Source: Methylomusa anaerophila (lineage in GTDB: Bacteria; Bacillota; Negativicutes; Sporomusales; Sporomusaceae). From it: DNA of 64,000 nucleotides. Of the stretch, positions 17,076-26,214 are shown piece by piece. The stretch spans positions 3,551,501 to 3,615,500 of the forward strand of contig NZ_AP018449.1 of the NCBI RefSeq assembly GCF_003966895.1, read 5' to 3'. The number at the start of each line of letters is the position of its first letter. Position 1 is the stretch's first letter. Both the position numbers and the translations under genes were made by a program. Below the pieces are notes generated by a model. That model did no database searches. It was given only the letters and a program-made list of their open reading frames with translations, and was not told the origin of the DNA.

Positions 17076-17408
17076 ATGATAAAAACTTTCATTGCTCAGG
17101 CCAAGAATACTGTGGTGGCCAACAAAAAGAAACTTTATGGCATCGTAGTCCTGGCTGCCCTGATTGGCATACTAACCGTCGGCGCGCATGCGATGTTTCA
17201 AGTGCGCGGGGTGGTTACAGGTGTCGGCAACAATAGTATTACCGTAGCCAATTTCTTTCGGACTCAAACGGTCGACCTTACCGGATCAACGGTAAACACA
17301 GCCAATATTAAGATCGGCGACAAAGTGAAAATCCAAAAGGATCTTCACGGTAATGTTCTTTATGCCCGGACATCTTTGGACAAAGACGGCGAGCATGACG
17401 ATGACTAA
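17076..17408 (+). CDS. Small membrane-anchored beta-rich protein (DUF5666-like)
   Basis: 110 residues. After a basic N-terminus comes one hydrophobic helix (LYGIVVLAALIGILTVGAHAM) that could be a signal anchor or a cleaved signal with an AHA-type site. The exported part, VRGVVTGVGNNSITVANFF .. VDLTGSTVNTANIKIGDKVKIQ, has the pattern of a small OB-fold (DUF5666-type). The tail is acidic (KDGEHDDD). ATG 17076 follows AGGAGG. Together with array 2 and the proximity of the kinase/regulator pair, this looks like an envelope-stress effector. The exact role is unknown. Confidence 0.7.
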   Translation: MIKTFIAQAKNTVVANKKKLYGIVVLAALIGILTVGAHAMFQVRGVVTGVGNNSITVANFFRTQTVDLTGSTVNTANIKIGDKVKIQKDLHGNVLYARTSLDKDGEHDDD

Positions 17409-17439
17409 GCCAGCATTCAGCCCATTGTAAATACAACAG

Positions 17440-17485
17440 CGAACGGCGGGCTCTGATTACGCTCTGGCCCCGCCGTTCGTTTCGC
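17440..17485 (+). terminator. Terminator-like hairpin
   Basis: CGAACGGCGGG (17440-17450) pairs with CCCGCCGTTCG (17469-17479); only a short T stretch follows (TTTCG). Eleven perfect base pairs make it a strong block between 17408 and the DedA gene. Confidence 0.65.
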
Positions 17486-17513
17486 CATAGCGACTACCGA
17501 AAGGATGGAAAAA

Positions 17514-18119
17514 ATGGAACAATTTTATGCATTGATCATTCAATATATCAATGTCTGGGGCTACGCCGCGATCATCGTCGGCATGGCGATGGAGAGCGCC
17601 TGTCTGCCCGTTCCCAGTGAACTGATCTTTGGTTTTGCCGGCTATCTGGTCTTCCTGGGCCGCATGGACTTCACCACGGCGGTTATCGCCGGGGTGGTCG
17701 GAGGGCTGCTGGGCTCGGTAGTCTCTTATCTGGCAGGCTACTATGGCGGGAAGTCTTTCGCGGAAAAATACGGAAGGTACATTTTTTTGTCAAGGCGGCA
17801 TGTTGACTCTGCGCAACAATGGTTTGACCGCTACGGGCTCAAAGCCGTCTTTTTGGCCCGGCTCCTGCCCGTCGTCAGGACCTTTATCTCTTTGCCGGCC
17901 GGTTTTGCGCATGTCCCTTTCAGCAAATTTGTATTCTATACGGTATTGGGGTCAATACCTTGGACAACCGGCCTTATCTATGCCGGGATGCTGCTCGGCG
18001 AGAACTGGCATAAGATTGAGGCCATGGGTCACAGCGCAGCTCTGCTGGTAGGGCTTGGCCTGGTGATAATGGGAATACTGTGGCTCAGGCGGCATAGGGG
18101 AGAGGTCGACGCCAGCTAG
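17514..18119 (+). CDS. DedA/SNARE-associated family membrane protein
   Basis: About 201 residues. ATG 17514 is better spaced from AAAGG than the ATG at 17505. The family motifs are clear: VWGYAAIIVGMAMESACLPVPSELI (re-entrant loop with Glu), GVVGGLLGSVVSYLAGYYGGK, FLARLLPVVRTFISLPAGFAHVPFSKF with the essential arginines, and a TM hairpin after GSIPWTTGLIYAGMLLG. DedA proteins flip undecaprenyl phosphate or other lipids and are needed for envelope integrity and resistance to cationic peptides. It stands two genes before a PAP2 phosphatase, which also acts on polyprenyl phosphates, and next to the envelope two-component system, so a common theme of lipid-carrier recycling is likely. Confidence 0.9.
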   Translation: MEQFYALIIQYINVWGYAAIIVGMAMESACLPVPSELIFGFAGYLVFLGRMDFTTAVIAGVVGGLLGSVVSYLAGYYGGKSFAEKYGRYIFLSRRHVDSAQQWFDRYGLKAVFLARLLPVVRTFISLPAGFAHVPFSKFVFYTVLGSIPWTTGLIYAGMLLGENWHKIEAMGHSAALLVGLGLVIMGILWLRRHRGEVDAS

Positions 18120-18247
18120 CTATAGGCCAAAATGTGTAACAAGGGCCAAGAAAGTTAAGGAGCCAACCGGAAACGCGCGGCAGGAAGGCTCGCCAAAGCG
18201 TGCTGGGCGGCGAATGGCTATTTCCATATATAACCGCGGAGAAGATA

Positions 18248-18275
18248 GCTCTCCGGGATTACCGGGGAGCTAATC
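18248..18275 (+). terminator. Hairpin, possible terminator of dedA
   Basis: GCTCTCCGG (18248-18256) pairs with CCGGGGAGC (18262-18270) with one G-T pair; the following sequence (TAATCGCGTTTTTA) has a delayed T run. Confidence 0.5.
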
Positions 18276-18559
18276 GCGTTTTTAACCTGTCTTTTAGCCT
18301 TCTCGTTGCATCGCCCTAAGTTTACTGCTTTATTTCGGAGCCGGCTGGCTGATTGGGACCCGATCATTCGCGGTCGGCGGGCCCACTATTCGCTCGCTGC
18401 TCTGTCGGCGGCGATATTTCTGGTTACTCTCCCTTCCAGTTTTCGCGGCTATCTTCAGGAATGGCAGATTATGATGCCGTCGGAGGCGAAGGCCAGCATC
18501 ATGCCGCCACTGGTGGCGAACCGGGATCTTCTCGTCGTGTCGCTGCAGCTGAAGAAGCC

Positions 18560-18856
18560 GGGTACACGGTGGGGCAGGCTGCGAGCCATTCGACAATTTG
18601 ACCGTGTGGCCGCGCCGCTAGTCAATCTGGCGACAATCTTGACGGTTTTGGCAACCAGCCTTGTGCCGAAAAATGGCACCCTGCTGTTGGACTATACCTT
18701 AACTCTGATGGGGCAAGGCCTTAGTGCGCGGGATGCGGTCATTGCAGCAGGAAAAACGAGGCTAAACCAATCGTTATGACGACTTTGACCATGGTGGTGG
18801 GTATGCTGCCTACGGCTTTGGCAATGACGTCCGGAGGCTGTGGACGAATGTTTTAA
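18560..18856 (+). pseudogene. RND (HAE1/AcrB-type) efflux pump fragment
   Basis: The frame encodes pieces of the central membrane core of an RND pump: a QF-x3-AAPLVNLAT segment, then PKNGTLLLDYTLTLMGQGLS with ARDAVIAAGKTRL. This corresponds to the conserved KNAILLVDY .. EAGxTRLRPI region. Some 30 residues between the two pieces are missing. A one-base shift near 18765 moves the sequence to another frame, where it continues as KPIVMTTLTMVVGMLPTALA and stops at 18856. Upstream bases 18300-18560 hold more degraded membrane-protein-like sequence that I cannot assign. The pump is not functional. Confidence 0.72.
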
Positions 18857-18871
18857 GGGGGTTTAGGATAA

Positions 18872-20011
18872 ATGGAGCGGGTACGGCGGTATGCTATTCT
18901 AGTATGTCTCCTGTTAGCAGGCCATTTAGCAATTGCCTACGGAGCCGAAAGCGTCGAATCTCCAGCCGTTTTTTCCCACGGGGACATTCATATTGCGGCG
19001 AGCCGGGTAATCGAGAGGCTGATGGTTGCCGGCGCAGATGCTACGGTGCGGGGAACTGTCAAAGAGAGTATTGTGATCATCGACGGGAATTTGCATCTCG
19101 CGCCCACGGCCAGAATCAGGGAAAGCGTTATAGTGCTAGGGGGCCATGTGGAGCGAGAAGTCGGGTCCGAAGTGGAAGGGTATTTGATCGCTGTTCCTCC
19201 GCAGGGTTTTCCAATGCTGAAGCTGTTGACCGTATTGCTGTTTCTTTTAGCTATATTGAGTCTGATAGCCCTTCCGCTCTTGGCGTGGCTAATTTTTCAC
19301 ATGGGCCAAAGATTTCCCGCTTATCGGGTAGCAAGGGATTGGTTGTTAAATATTCAGCGTCGATGGCCGCTTTTATATATTGTGCTAACCTTGGGATTTA
19401 GCTGCAGTATGCTGGTATTGTTTATGGAACTTGCCTGGAAAACAATATTCCGCCATGCGATGGGGGTGTTTGACAGCTCCATTATCTGGCTTGTACGATA
19501 TTTTGCCACTCCTGCGCTAGACCGAGTTATGGTTTCCATTAGCGATCTTGGCTTCGGCTTTTCGTATGCAGCTATTGTTGTAACGGTTTTCGCTGCTCTG
19601 GCTGTTTATCGTCGGTGGCTGGAGGTGGAGGGCTTGACTCTTAGTTTTGCCGGTGGGGCAGTGCTTAACTATGTGTTGAAAAATCTGTTTGAGCGGGCTA
19701 GGCCGGACGCATTTCATCTGGTAGCTGCAGCGGGATATAGTTTCCCAAGCGGACATGCGATGGTTTCGCTATGCTTCTATGGCATGTTAGCTTTTTTGTT
19801 GGCGCGCACTGTATCGTCATGGCGATGGCGCTATTTCTTGGTCATAGTGACCGTGCTTTTGGTTATAGCGATAGGAATCAGCCGGATTTATCTAGGGGTT
19901 CATTATCCTAGCGATGTCGTTGCGGGTTATACAGGCGGTACCATGTGGTTGATGTTTTGTATATCGCTCCTCATGTTGGGGGAGAGAAAACGCAGGAAAG
20001 TCAAAATTTAA
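18872..20011 (+). CDS. PAP2-family phosphatase with N-terminal bactofilin-like beta-helix domain
   Basis: 379 residues. A signal peptide (residues 1-24) precedes an extracytoplasmic polymer-forming-type domain with short repeating beta turns (VAGADATVRGTVKESIVIID, HLAPTARIRESVIVLGGHVE). A membrane hairpin follows, then a PAP2 domain with all three phosphatase motifs: KNLFERARP, YSFPSGHAM and SRIYLGVHYPSDVVAGY. PAP2 enzymes of this type dephosphorylate undecaprenyl pyrophosphate, phosphatidylglycerol phosphate or similar lipids on the outer leaflet. The fusion of a beta-helix domain to PAP2 is unusual but recurs in Firmicutes. Together with DedA upstream it suggests a lipid-carrier function. 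GGGGGTTTAGGA precedes the start. Confidence 0.88.
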   Translation: MERVRRYAILVCLLLAGHLAIAYGAESVESPAVFSHGDIHIAASRVIERLMVAGADATVRGTVKESIVIIDGNLHLAPTARIRESVIVLGGHVEREVGSEVEGYLIAVPPQGFPMLKLLTVLLFLLAILSLIALPLLAWLIFHMGQRFPAYRVARDWLLNIQRRWPLLYIVLTLGFSCSMLVLFMELAWKTIFRHAMGVFDSSIIWLVRYFATPALDRVMVSISDLGFGFSYAAIVVTVFAALAVYRRWLEVEGLTLSFAGGAVLNYVLKNLFERARPDAFHLVAAAGYSFPSGHAMVSLCFYGMLAFLLARTVSSWRWRYFLVIVTVLLVIAIGISRIYLGVHYPSDVVAGYTGGTMWLMFCISLLMLGERKRRKVKI

Positions 20012-20029
20012 TCGCTAGGCAGGCAAAAG

Positions 20030-20245
20030 GGCAACGCCGGCGCAGATCGCCCTGGCATGGGTGCTTGCCCAAAGGCCGTGGATTGTTCCGGCACGTGGAA
20101 GCTGGAGCGTCTGGAGAAGAATCTGGGTGCGGTGGACGTTGAACTGACAGGTGGAGAACTGCGTAATCTGGATGACGCGCTTTCGAAGATAGAGGTTCCG
20201 GGGAGCCCTATCCGGAGGTTCAGATTTTGCTAAGAAGCGGGTAAT
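20030..20245 (+). pseudogene. Aldo/keto reductase C-terminal fragment (second copy)
   Basis: Split over frames, the sequence reads as AQIALAWVLAQRPWIVP-like residues, then GTWKLERLEKNLGAVDVELT and GGELRNLDDALSKIEVPGSP, ending at SDFAKKRV-like residues. This is the same C-terminal part of an AKR as in the chimera at 6919-7344. At least one base is missing near 20083 and another near 20210. It sits immediately upstream of a flavoprotein gene, exactly as its counterpart does. Confidence 0.72.
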
Positions 20246-20287
20246 TAAGGGGAAACTGGTCTGACATAAGATGACGGAGGGAAAAGC

Positions 20288-20914
20288 ATGAATGTTTTAT
20301 TAGTAAATGGTAGCCCTCATGCCAATGGCTGTACCTATACTGCACTTGCAGAAGTGGCAAAGGTGCTGAATGCCGAGGGAATTGACACCCAGATATTCCA
20401 AATTGGAACAAAACCTCTGGCCGGTTGTATTGCCTGCAGAACTTGCTCAACAATCAGGCGCTGCGTTTTTTCCGACTGTGTTAACGACTTCCTTGATCTC
20501 GCCAAAGATGCCGACGGATTTATTTTTGGTTCTCCTGTGCACTATGCGACCGCAAGCGGAGCGATTACGTCTTTTATGGACCGAGTATTTTTTGCGGATT
20601 TGCTTACAGGCAAACAGTCGTTTTACTTAAAACCGGCTGCGGCTATTGTTTCCGCCAGAAGGGGCGGAACAACTGGAACAACTGCCACTTTTGACCAGCT
20701 AAACAAGTATTTCACCATATCGGAGATGCCTGTTATCTCGTCGCGATATTGGAAAGTTCACGGTACGACGCCGGAAGATGTGAAGAAAGATTTGGAGGGG
20801 CTACAGACAATGCGCGTGCTGGCAAGGAATATGGCATGGTTCTTAAAGTGTAAAGAGGCAGGAATTAAAGCCGATGTTCCATTCCCGGAGCGGGAAGAAA
20901 CCATATTATATTGA
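20288..20914 (+). CDS. Flavodoxin-fold NADPH-dependent FMN reductase with cysteine motif (copy 2)
   Basis: 208 residues, paralogue of 7398-8030. It begins MNVLLVNGSPHANGCTYTAL (FMN loop) and has GCIACRTCSTIRRCV (one lysine-rich stretch replaced by TIRR, all four cysteines kept) and GFIFGSPVHYATASGAITSF. It differs from copy 1 by a GTTGTTAT insertion and by an earlier stop: a few extra bases after EETI shift the frame so that the homologous bases FTNFIR fall beyond the stop. Similarity of the DNA continues to about 20950. Unlike copy 1 it has no MerR-type promoter nearby; the start follows GGAGGG. Role as for copy 1. Confidence 0.88.
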   Translation: MNVLLVNGSPHANGCTYTALAEVAKVLNAEGIDTQIFQIGTKPLAGCIACRTCSTIRRCVFSDCVNDFLDLAKDADGFIFGSPVHYATASGAITSFMDRVFFADLLTGKQSFYLKPAAAIVSARRGGTTGTTATFDQLNKYFTISEMPVISSRYWKVHGTTPEDVKKDLEGLQTMRVLARNMAWFLKCKEAGIKADVPFPEREETILY

Positions 20915-20949
20915 CCAATTTTATTCGGTAAAAAAGCATTGTTCCTTAA

Positions 20950-21504
20950 CTTGTTAAAGGACAAATTGCCAAATTTTATTTGTTTGATTTGCGGACTAAT
21001 CCCGAACTTAAAGAATATAAGAGCAGCCAAGCCATGGATCAAATACTTACAAAGCCTTGTTTGGACTGCAAGTTGCCGCCAACCGAAGTGAGCGCGTTTG
21101 GAGACAGAACACGACATGTTAACACAAAATTATTCTTAACTTAATAAATCGTGGAAGGAGATTTATCTACCTGGAACAAAATAATCTACTTGGAGAATTT
21201 TATACAATGATAAGTTCCAGGGGAGGACTCAATTGCAGGATTTTTTTGTCCAAAACATGTATCTCGTATTCTTTGTCTAAAAGCATGGCAAGCGGAAAGA
21301 AGGATGAGAAGCGATATTGACGCGAAAATGATTATGGCGATCTTTTCGGCGCTGGTGGCCTGTAGAAACACACAAGGATGAAATCAGGATCGGGTCCACG
21401 CTTGATCGAATATCTGGCCGAATTTACAATGAAGGGGCTTTCTGGATTGCTCTGCCGAAACGCCGAAAACCGTAGAAGATTAAGAATGAACAAGGAGTGA
21501 AATA
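20950..21504. other. Gene-poor stretch with degraded sequence
   Basis: No intact gene. A frame at 20960-21090 (DKLPNFICLICGLIPNLKN) and a 40-codon frame at 21378-21501 (MKSGSGPRLIEYLAEFTMKG) look protein-like but match nothing I know and lack good ribosome sites. It probably holds remnants of genes that followed the duplicated flavoprotein block. Confidence 0.4.
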
Positions 21505-21963
21505 ATGAGCAACGACACTAAACCAAAGCGGAAAATTAAGATGTGGGTCGTACTATTGATTATTTTCGGGGTTCTGATTGTCGGGGCGGCCGGAGGATTC
21601 CTCGCCGACGCACCCGGCAGGCACGAAATTCAGGAGCTTGTGATTCAGGATGTGGATTTCAAAAAACTGCGTGATGGTACTTATGAGGGAGCGTATACGG
21701 GGACAAAAAGCCATTCCAGAGATACGCAGGTTGAGGTAACGATATCCGGCGGCGGGATAACCGCTGTAAAAATATTAAAGGGGGCCTTGGACAAGACAGG
21801 AAAGCCCGCCGAATTGACAGGAGGGTTAAGCATAGAGGATTTGTTTGGCAATGTTATTGAAGCGAAAACGCTTCAAGTAGACACTATCAGCGGAGCGACG
21901 CTTACATCCAAGGCACATCTGAAAGCATTAGAGAACGCACTGAAGCAAGCGCAAGGAAAATAG
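21505..21963 (+). CDS. Membrane-anchored FMN-binding domain protein
   Basis: 152 residues. A basic start is followed by one transmembrane helix (MWVVLLIIFGVLIVGAAGGF), then an FMN_bind domain: DGTYEGAYTGTKSHSRDTQVEVTI, GGLSIEDLFGNVIEA and VDTISGATLTSKAHLKAL. The S-G-A-T motif is where FMN is attached covalently to threonine through phosphate in NqrC/RnfG-type proteins. The domain faces the outside, so it likely shuttles electrons at the outer membrane face, like RnfG. It stands alone downstream of the flavoprotein block with AAGGAGTG at its start. A flavin transferase (ApbE) would be needed but is not in the window. Confidence 0.88.
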   Translation: MSNDTKPKRKIKMWVVLLIIFGVLIVGAAGGFLADAPGRHEIQELVIQDVDFKKLRDGTYEGAYTGTKSHSRDTQVEVTISGGGITAVKILKGALDKTGKPAELTGGLSIEDLFGNVIEAKTLQVDTISGATLTSKAHLKALENALKQAQGK

Positions 21964-22006
21964 GGGAAATAAATGAATCTTATATAGGAGACACGGGGAC
22001 AAATAA

Positions 22007-22050
22007 GGGCGCACATCCTGTACCGGCTGCTGCGCCCCTGTTCTTTTATT
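22007..22050 (+). terminator. Terminator after the FMN-binding protein gene
   Basis: GGGCGCA (22007-22013) pairs with TGCGCCC (22031-22037), then CTGTTCTTTTATT. A wider inverted pair, TAGGAGACA (21985-21993) and TGTCTCCTA (22066-22074), brackets it. Confidence 0.7.
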
Positions 22051-22129
22051 ATAGTCACATAGGATGTCTCCTAAATTGCTCGGGATTCTTAAAACTTTTT
22101 TCTGGGAGTTGATATTTCATTTTGAAGAA

Positions 22130-22363
22130 AGCAGGCAAGTGGCAAGTCGCGGCGGGCCGGATTGCCGAAAATACACGCAAAAAAATCGAAGCGGATACAG
22201 GTAAGCCTGTTATTACAAAAAAGAACACTCGGTGAAAATTTCTGTAATTGCAGTAATAGCGGAAACAGCTACCATTAGTGAACTGGCAAAAATGATGCGT
22301 ATTGATCGTACTACTTTGAACCGTAATATGAAGCCAGCAGTTAGAGGATGGAAGTTAATCTGA
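22130..22363 (+). pseudogene. Remnants of two regulatory genes (antirepressor-like tail, MarR-like helix)
   Basis: First, KKAGKWQVAAGRIAENTRKK then IEADTGKPVITKKN resembles the tail of DinD/phage antirepressor-type proteins. Second, from about 22240, VIAVIAETATISELAKMMRI followed by DRTTLNRNMKP is the winged-helix core of a MarR-family regulator, with no start and an early stop. Both are short and unexpressed in appearance. Confidence 0.45.
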
Positions 22364-22454
22364 AATTTTTTTTAAATATAAATTATTATTTAATAATCGT
22401 TAAAGAGGATTTTTGTGGTAAATGTCGAACTATATAAATTAATGTAGAATGTAG

Positions 22455-22545
22455 AAAAATAGGCAAACTTATCCGAAAGCTAAGGGCGCAAAGCCATGGG
22501 TCTAAGGGACGAACTAAGGAGCCTATGATTGCCAGGTTGCGATTG
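22455..22545 (+). ncRNA. c-di-GMP-I (GEMM) riboswitch
   Basis: The conserved core is present in order: AGGCAAACTTATCCGAAAG, then GGGCGCAAAGCC, then ATGGGTCTAAGG, and finally ATGATTGCCAGGTTGC. GAAA is the tetraloop that docks into the second helix, and GCAAAGCC and CTAA form the ligand pocket. It senses cyclic di-GMP and lies 250 bases upstream of a chemotaxis receptor gene. Its 3' end overlaps a terminator, the usual layout for transcriptional control. Confidence 0.9.
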
Positions 22546-22573
22546 AGCGCATTCAGTCACAACTGGCATTTTT
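22531..22573 (+). terminator. Riboswitch-controlled terminator
   Basis: GCCAGGTTGCGATTGA (22531-22546) pairs with TCAGTCACAACTGGC (22553-22567) with one bulged G, followed by ATTTTTAATT. The 5' arm is part of the riboswitch's last helix, so ligand binding should prevent the terminator from forming. Confidence 0.82.
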
Positions 22574-22801
22574 AATTGTTCTTTGGAGAAGTCTTGGGGG
22601 GAGCGGATGAAGACGTTTATTTGCCTTGATTATGGATAGTGGTTTTTCGTCGGTTTTACAGAGTAGCCCTGCGGAAAATGCAGTGGCAAAGTCAAAGAAA
22701 TTCTTCGTTGCGAGGAGGAGAGAAGACCCAAATAATCCGATACCTAAATCTATTTTATTTTTCGTTTAACGCAATAAACGAATTTTTTTTAGGAGGTTTT
22801 T

Positions 22802-24787
22802 ATGGGCATTCTAAAATCGCGACTGACTATCCTTATTACCGCCGTTATCGTGATAAGCTTGTTACTTGTTGGCTGCTTAAGTTATATTAATCAACGAGAT
22901 ATTATCTTGGGGGATGAAAAAGAAGTTTTCCAAAAGATAGAGCTTAGTGTTAACCAAAGCATTGCGGAATATCTGCTCCGGTCGTCTTCCGTCGCGTCTT
23001 CCATTGCCTATAATCCAGAGGTGGCGCGATTATTAAGTTCTCAGGACCGGGATGGGTTGTTTCAGCTAATGAACCCGATATATATAAAGTTAAAAGAACA
23101 GGGCTTGGAGCAGATGCAATTTCATTTATCCCCAGCCAATTCCTTTCTCAGGGTTAACGCACCTGATAAGTTTGGGGACGACCTATCCGGTTTCAGACAA
23201 ACAGTTGTGGAAGCTAACAAATCGCTTAAGCCGGTAGTCGGCATTGAGGCCGGAGTCACTGGATGGGGTTTTCGGGCCGTTATACCGATTTACTATAATA
23301 ATGTGCACGCCGGTAGTGTTGAAACGGGTATGAACTTTGACACTCAATTTCTGGAAAAGCAGTTAAAAACGAAATACCCAGGGGAGTATTACCTTTATGC
23401 TCTAAACCCCGATGGGTCGGGTAAATTGCTCGCTGCGACTAACCAAGACGATACGTTAGCATTGCCCGTTGGTATTGTACAGAAAATAGTATCCAGCGGG
23501 ACAATGTCTTATGGCTATAGTGATAACAATGACAAGGCATATGTCGTTGTTCCGGTTAAAGACTATTCCGGCCAGATCAAGGCATTTATAAAAGTAGTTT
23601 TAGACCGACAGGAAACACTCAGCCAGTTAAGAAAAAATATGCTGATTACCAGCGTCCTAAGCGTGGGTGTTTTGCTTATTGCCGTGCTATTGATTCTCTT
23701 TGTGATGAAACGACAGCTAGTACGGCCAATACAACTGCTATTAGAAAAAATGGAGATAGTGGCAAACGGTGATTTGAGCATTGGCTTCGACCAAAATAAG
23801 CGGGGTGACGTTGGGCGTTTGGAAGGTGCAATAAGCAATACGTTATACCACCTTCGCGCCCTGATTGGCCATATACAGCAGGCGGCAACTCAACTTGCTT
23901 CTTCCAGTGAGGAATTAACCGCCAGCGCCGATCAGTCAGCCCAGGCTGCTAACCAAGTGGCTACCGTTATTGGCGAAGTGGCGAGTGGGGCGGAAAGACA
24001 ACTTGAAGCGGTGGATGCGGCCGCCGCAGTCGTTGGGCAGATGTCGGCCAACATCCAGCAGATCGCTGCCAACGCCAACGATGTTGCCAGCGCATCAGCC
24101 CAATCCGCTGAAACCGCGCAAGATGGCAGCAAAACTGTTGAGAATGTTATCAAGCAGATGGAAAATATAAAAAATGCCGTTACCCGTTCTTCTGAGGTAG
24201 TCACGAAGTTAGGTGAACAGTCTAAGGAAATCGGACAGATAGTTGATACGATTTCCGGTTTAGCCAGTCAGACGAACCTACTGGCCCTCAATGCCGCTAT
24301 CGAGGCGGCACGGGCTGGCGAACAGGGCAGAGGGTTTGCTGTGGTGGCAGAAGAAGTTCGAAAATTAGCCGAACAGTCGCAAGACGCAGCTAAGCAAATC
24401 GGTGACTTGATTGCTATCATACAGCAAGACACAGACAACGCTGTGATTGCGATGAATGAGGGGACAAAGGAGGTTCATATCGGGTCGCAAGTTGTGGTTG
24501 ATGCCGGTCACGCCTTTAAAGAAATTTTTAAATCGATCAATGCGGTGTCAACTCAGACAAGGGAGATTTCTGCAGCTATTCAGCAAATGGCTAGCGGCAG
24601 TCAGCAAATTGTGAATTCCGTTCGGGATATAGATGCCATCAGCAAAGAAACAACTAGTGAAGCTCAAACGGTGTCCGCTGCTACCGAAGAACAGTCAGCG
24701 GCCATGGAGGAAATCGCGGCATCCAGCCAGGCCCTCGCAAAAATGACTGAGGACCTAATGCAAGCTGTCAGGAAGTTTAAAATATAA
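22802..24787 (+). CDS. Methyl-accepting chemotaxis protein (dCache, HAMP, MCP signal domain)
   Basis: 661 residues. It has an N-terminal TM helix (8-30), an extracytoplasmic double-Cache-like sensor (about 35-280) with [20 protein letters not shown] and [19 protein letters not shown], a second TM (about 281-302), HAMP ([21 protein letters not shown]) and a long coiled-coil signalling domain. The hairpin tip is [45 protein letters not shown]. Glutamine/glutamate pairs for methylation are abundant on either side. AGGAGG is seven bases before ATG 22802. The gene lies downstream of a c-di-GMP riboswitch and its terminator, so expression should follow the motile/sessile second messenger. The ligand is unknown; Cache sensors of this class often bind amines, carboxylates or purines. 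Confidence 0.93.
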   Translation: MGILKSRLTILITAVIVISLLLVGCLSYINQRDIILGDEKEVFQKIELSVNQSIAEYLLRSSSVASSIAYNPEVARLLSSQDRDGLFQLMNPIYIKLKEQGLEQMQFHLSPANSFLRVNAPDKFGDDLSGFRQTVVEANKSLKPVVGIEAGVTGWGFRAVIPIYYNNVHAGSVETGMNFDTQFLEKQLKTKYPGEYYLYALNPDGSGKLLAATNQDDTLALPVGIVQKIVSSGTMSYGYSDNNDKAYVVVPVKDYSGQIKAFIKVVLDRQETLSQLRKNMLITSVLSVGVLLIAVLLILFVMKRQLVRPIQLLLEKMEIVANGDLSIGFDQNKRGDVGRLEGAISNTLYHLRALIGHIQQAATQLASSSEELTASADQSAQAANQVATVIGEVASGAERQLEAVDAAAAVVGQMSANIQQIAANANDVASASAQSAETAQDGSKTVENVIKQMENIKNAVTRSSEVVTKLGEQSKEIGQIVDTISGLASQTNLLALNAAIEAARAGEQGRGFAVVAEEVRKLAEQSQDAAKQIGDLIAIIQQDTDNAVIAMNEGTKEVHIGSQVVVDAGHAFKEIFKSINAVSTQTREISAAIQQMASGSQQIVNSVRDIDAISKETTSEAQTVSAATEEQSAAMEEIAASSQALAKMTEDLMQAVRKFKI

Positions 24788-24818
24788 GATATAAGATAAA
24801 TTATTTACTAAAAATTTG

Positions 24819-24852
24819 GTGCCAGCCTTTTGGCTGGCACTTCAATATTATT
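24819..24852 (+). terminator. Terminator after the chemotaxis receptor
   Basis: GTGCCAGCC (24819-24827) pairs with GGCTGGCAC (24832-24840) around TTTT, followed by TTCAATATTATT. Confidence 0.75.
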
Positions 24853-24859
24853 GGCTTTA

Positions 24860-25180
24860 GCCGATGGAGCGCGTGAATTTTGGCTCCACAATAAACCACC
24901 TGCTATGCTAGAATTTGGATATAGTCCGGATTTTGCAATCTATGTTAATAGGCAATGATTGGCATGGAGGTGTTTGGCAAGTAATGGTGAATTATATGAG
25001 TACTAATAGTTTTCTTTTGGTAAAGGGTGGAAAAGAAGTGAAATTTCAAGTTGCGGACACTACTCCCATATAAAATATTATCCTGAGTATGTTGCAAATG
25101 CGTGGGATGCAGATGCTACGGAGTTCAAATTACTATACTATACCAACTAGAATAAAACTAAAAGATGAAGAAAGGATTAA
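24860..25180. other. Gap with an HSP90/HATPase-like fragment
   Basis: Near 25080-25150 the sequence reads HPEYVANAWDADATEFKLL, which matches the N-box (E-x2-ANAWDADAT) of GHKL-type ATPases found in restriction- or defence-associated proteins. It has no start and ends after a few codons. The rest of the gap is AT-rich and shows no gene; the promoter of the next gene should lie here. Confidence 0.45.
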
Positions 25181-25183
25181 GCA

Positions 25184-26050
25184 ATGGCAGAAGAACAAAA
25201 AAAGGCAGCTTTTTTCCTAGTTTTAACAGCTATTCTTTGGAGTACAGGCGGTGTTTTAATTAAATTAGTGGACTGGCATCCTATGGCACTGGCAGGTGCT
25301 CGCAGTATTATTGCAGCTTTAATAATTGGAACGGCTTTTCGTAAGCAAAGACTTTCGTTTTCCAAGCCACAGTGGGCAGGAGCAGCAGCCTATTGCTGCT
25401 GTGTCAGTTTATTTGTAATTTCCACTAAGTTAACCACAGCAGCGAACGCTATTTTACTGCAATATACCGCTCCGATTTATGTGGCTCTTTTGAGCGGCTT
25501 GCTGCTTGGCGAAAAGACTACTCGCCGCGATTGGCTAACAATTTTTATGGTATTAAGTGGAATGCTTTTTTTCTTTATAGATAAATTAACGACCAGTGGT
25601 ATGGTGGGAAATATCTGCGCAGTTGCATCGGGAATCGCTTTCGCGCTATTCATTATTTTTATGCGAATGCAAAAAAAAGACTCGCCTTATGGATCAGTTT
25701 TGTTAGGTAATTTATTAACTTTTGCACTCAGTCTGTTCTTTTGGTCAGGTAATTCGCTGCAACCCTCTAATTTACTCGGCATCTTACTGCTCGGAGTCTT
25801 TCAACTGGGACTCGCGTATGTCCTCTACTCGTATGCCATACGGTATACTACCGCACTGGAAGCTACTTTGATTACGTCGGTTGAGCCTATCTTAAATCCG
25901 GTTTGGGTTTTTATATTTCTCGGGGAAATACCCGGCTTCTATTCTCTAATTGGCGGTTTAATCGTACTGGCCACCATCACTTTACGTTACAGTTTAAATT
26001 TTAATGCAGTGAAAGAAACTACTCTATTGAATGTCGGGGAGACAAAATAA
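25184..26050 (+). CDS. EamA-family (DMT superfamily) transporter
   Basis: 288 residues with ten predicted transmembrane helices arranged as two EamA repeats. Repeat 1 includes FLVLTAILWSTGGVLIKLVDWHPMALAGARSIIAALIIG and LLQYTAPIYVALLSGLLLGEK; repeat 2 ends with YTTALEATLITSVEPILNPVWVFIFLGE. Such carriers export amino acids, nucleosides or other metabolites; the substrate cannot be read from the sequence. It is a single gene with AGGA before its ATG and a terminator behind it. Function beyond family is unknown. Confidence 0.9.
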   Translation: MAEEQKKAAFFLVLTAILWSTGGVLIKLVDWHPMALAGARSIIAALIIGTAFRKQRLSFSKPQWAGAAAYCCCVSLFVISTKLTTAANAILLQYTAPIYVALLSGLLLGEKTTRRDWLTIFMVLSGMLFFFIDKLTTSGMVGNICAVASGIAFALFIIFMRMQKKDSPYGSVLLGNLLTFALSLFFWSGNSLQPSNLLGILLLGVFQLGLAYVLYSYAIRYTTALEATLITSVEPILNPVWVFIFLGEIPGFYSLIGGLIVLATITLRYSLNFNAVKETTLLNVGETK

Positions 26051-26126
26051 AATAGGCTGTATCAAGACGAACATCAATAGACACTTTAGACACTTTCCGC
26101 GAAATTATAAATCTAAGTATCTTTCC

Positions 26127-26157
26127 AGGAGCTTACAACAAAGTAGGCTCCTTTTTT
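26127..26157 (+). terminator. Rho-independent terminator after the EamA gene
   Basis: AGGAGC (26127-26132) pairs with GCTCCT (26147-26152), followed by six T residues. Confidence 0.75.
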
Positions 26158-26214
26158 CATTGATCGTAGGGCGTAATTGTGGTACAGTAAAGCCATAAAA
26201 AGGAGGTGGAGACT

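Noticed and set aside
21378..21501. 40-codon frame before the FMN-binding gene
   Set aside because: AAGG is too close to the ATG and the protein matches nothing; left as part of a gene-poor stretch.
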